From assembly GCA_963932145.1 (NCBI GenBank), contig OZ010616.1:54907211-54971210 (forward strand): 64,000 nucleotides of DNA, in the 5' to 3' direction. A model generated the notes under the pieces. The model was not told the origin of the DNA. It ran no database searches and worked only from the letters and a program-made list of their open reading frames with translations. Position numbers and translations under genes: made by a program. Positions 63,851-64,000 of the stretch are shown one piece after another (within the stretch, counting starts at the first letter, position 1; each line of letters starts with the position of its first letter). This stretch comes from Acanthosepion lycidas (Eukaryota; Mollusca; Cephalopoda; Sepiida; Sepiidae).

Positions 63851-64000
63851 TTTCCATTGCGAAATCTTATCGTTCTAGAAGAGAAATTGAATAGGAATTT
63901 TCAAATTATACTTGGTCGGACATGACGGAATTTAATTGAAATACACTCAGCGTTGACAACGTTGAGCAACTTAAAGAGAAGTTTCTAGAATGGAAATAAA

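Overview
The window is AT-rich, repeat-saturated nuclear DNA of an invertebrate animal. Evidence for this is the mixture of Ty3/Gypsy-type LTR elements, one with a baculovirus-F-like envelope, together with Jockey-type and Tx1-type LINEs, a Penelope-like element, a hAT transposon, mariner and pogo-like MITEs, microsatellites and long A/T runs. I cannot name the species. I found no convincing host protein-coding gene and no tRNA gene. Almost every recognisable coding stretch belongs to a mobile element, and most are broken.

Layout. 1-4.9 kb: small repeats, an 80-bp mariner MITE, a 5S-rRNA-like relic and a decayed Jockey-type LINE. 4.9-21.06 kb: a three-layer nest on the minus strand. The oldest layer is an env-bearing Gypsy/errantivirus-like provirus that lacks gag and has several inactivating changes. 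A 4.76-kb LTR element (15368-20126, 5-bp target duplication CAACT) split it between protease and RT. A 5.27-kb Gypsy (7263-12528) split it between pol and env; this one has identical 308-bp LTRs and one intact gag-pol frame of about 1550 codons. 21-29.9 kb: a fold-back pair of a dispersed repeat, a Penelope-like RT relic and several duplicated AT-rich blocks. 30.27-33.34 kb: an internally deleted Gypsy that keeps its LTRs, a tRNA-Ser-like primer site, gag and protease remnants, and only the two ends of pol. 33.7-42.3 kb: four close copies of the dispersed repeat, an unclassified repeat (block X), a perfect 42 x 24-bp array and a pogo-like MITE. 43.2-47.7 kb: a decayed Tx1-type LINE followed by a Gypsy gag-protease remnant. 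47.8-54.2 kb: more dispersed repeats, a hAT relic, a U2-snRNA-headed retrocopy and a second LINE relic. 54.2-64 kb: paralogous copies of blocks seen at 24-40 kb.

One dispersed repeat family ties the window together. It has more than 20 full or partial copies, a T-rich 5' end with a fold-back, a variable run of units ending in GCTGGTAATATT, and a GC-rich 3' half with a second possible hairpin. I see no terminal repeats or protein in it.

Most notable: the 24-bp array whose paralogues in the same window carry one unit or none; the intact young Gypsy whose likely primer site overlaps its own gag start; an in-register GGGAAAC frameshift heptamer in the 15-20 kb element; the U2-headed chimera; and a ~685-bp insertion exposed by paralogous empty sites. 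All family assignments come from reading motifs by eye, with no database search.
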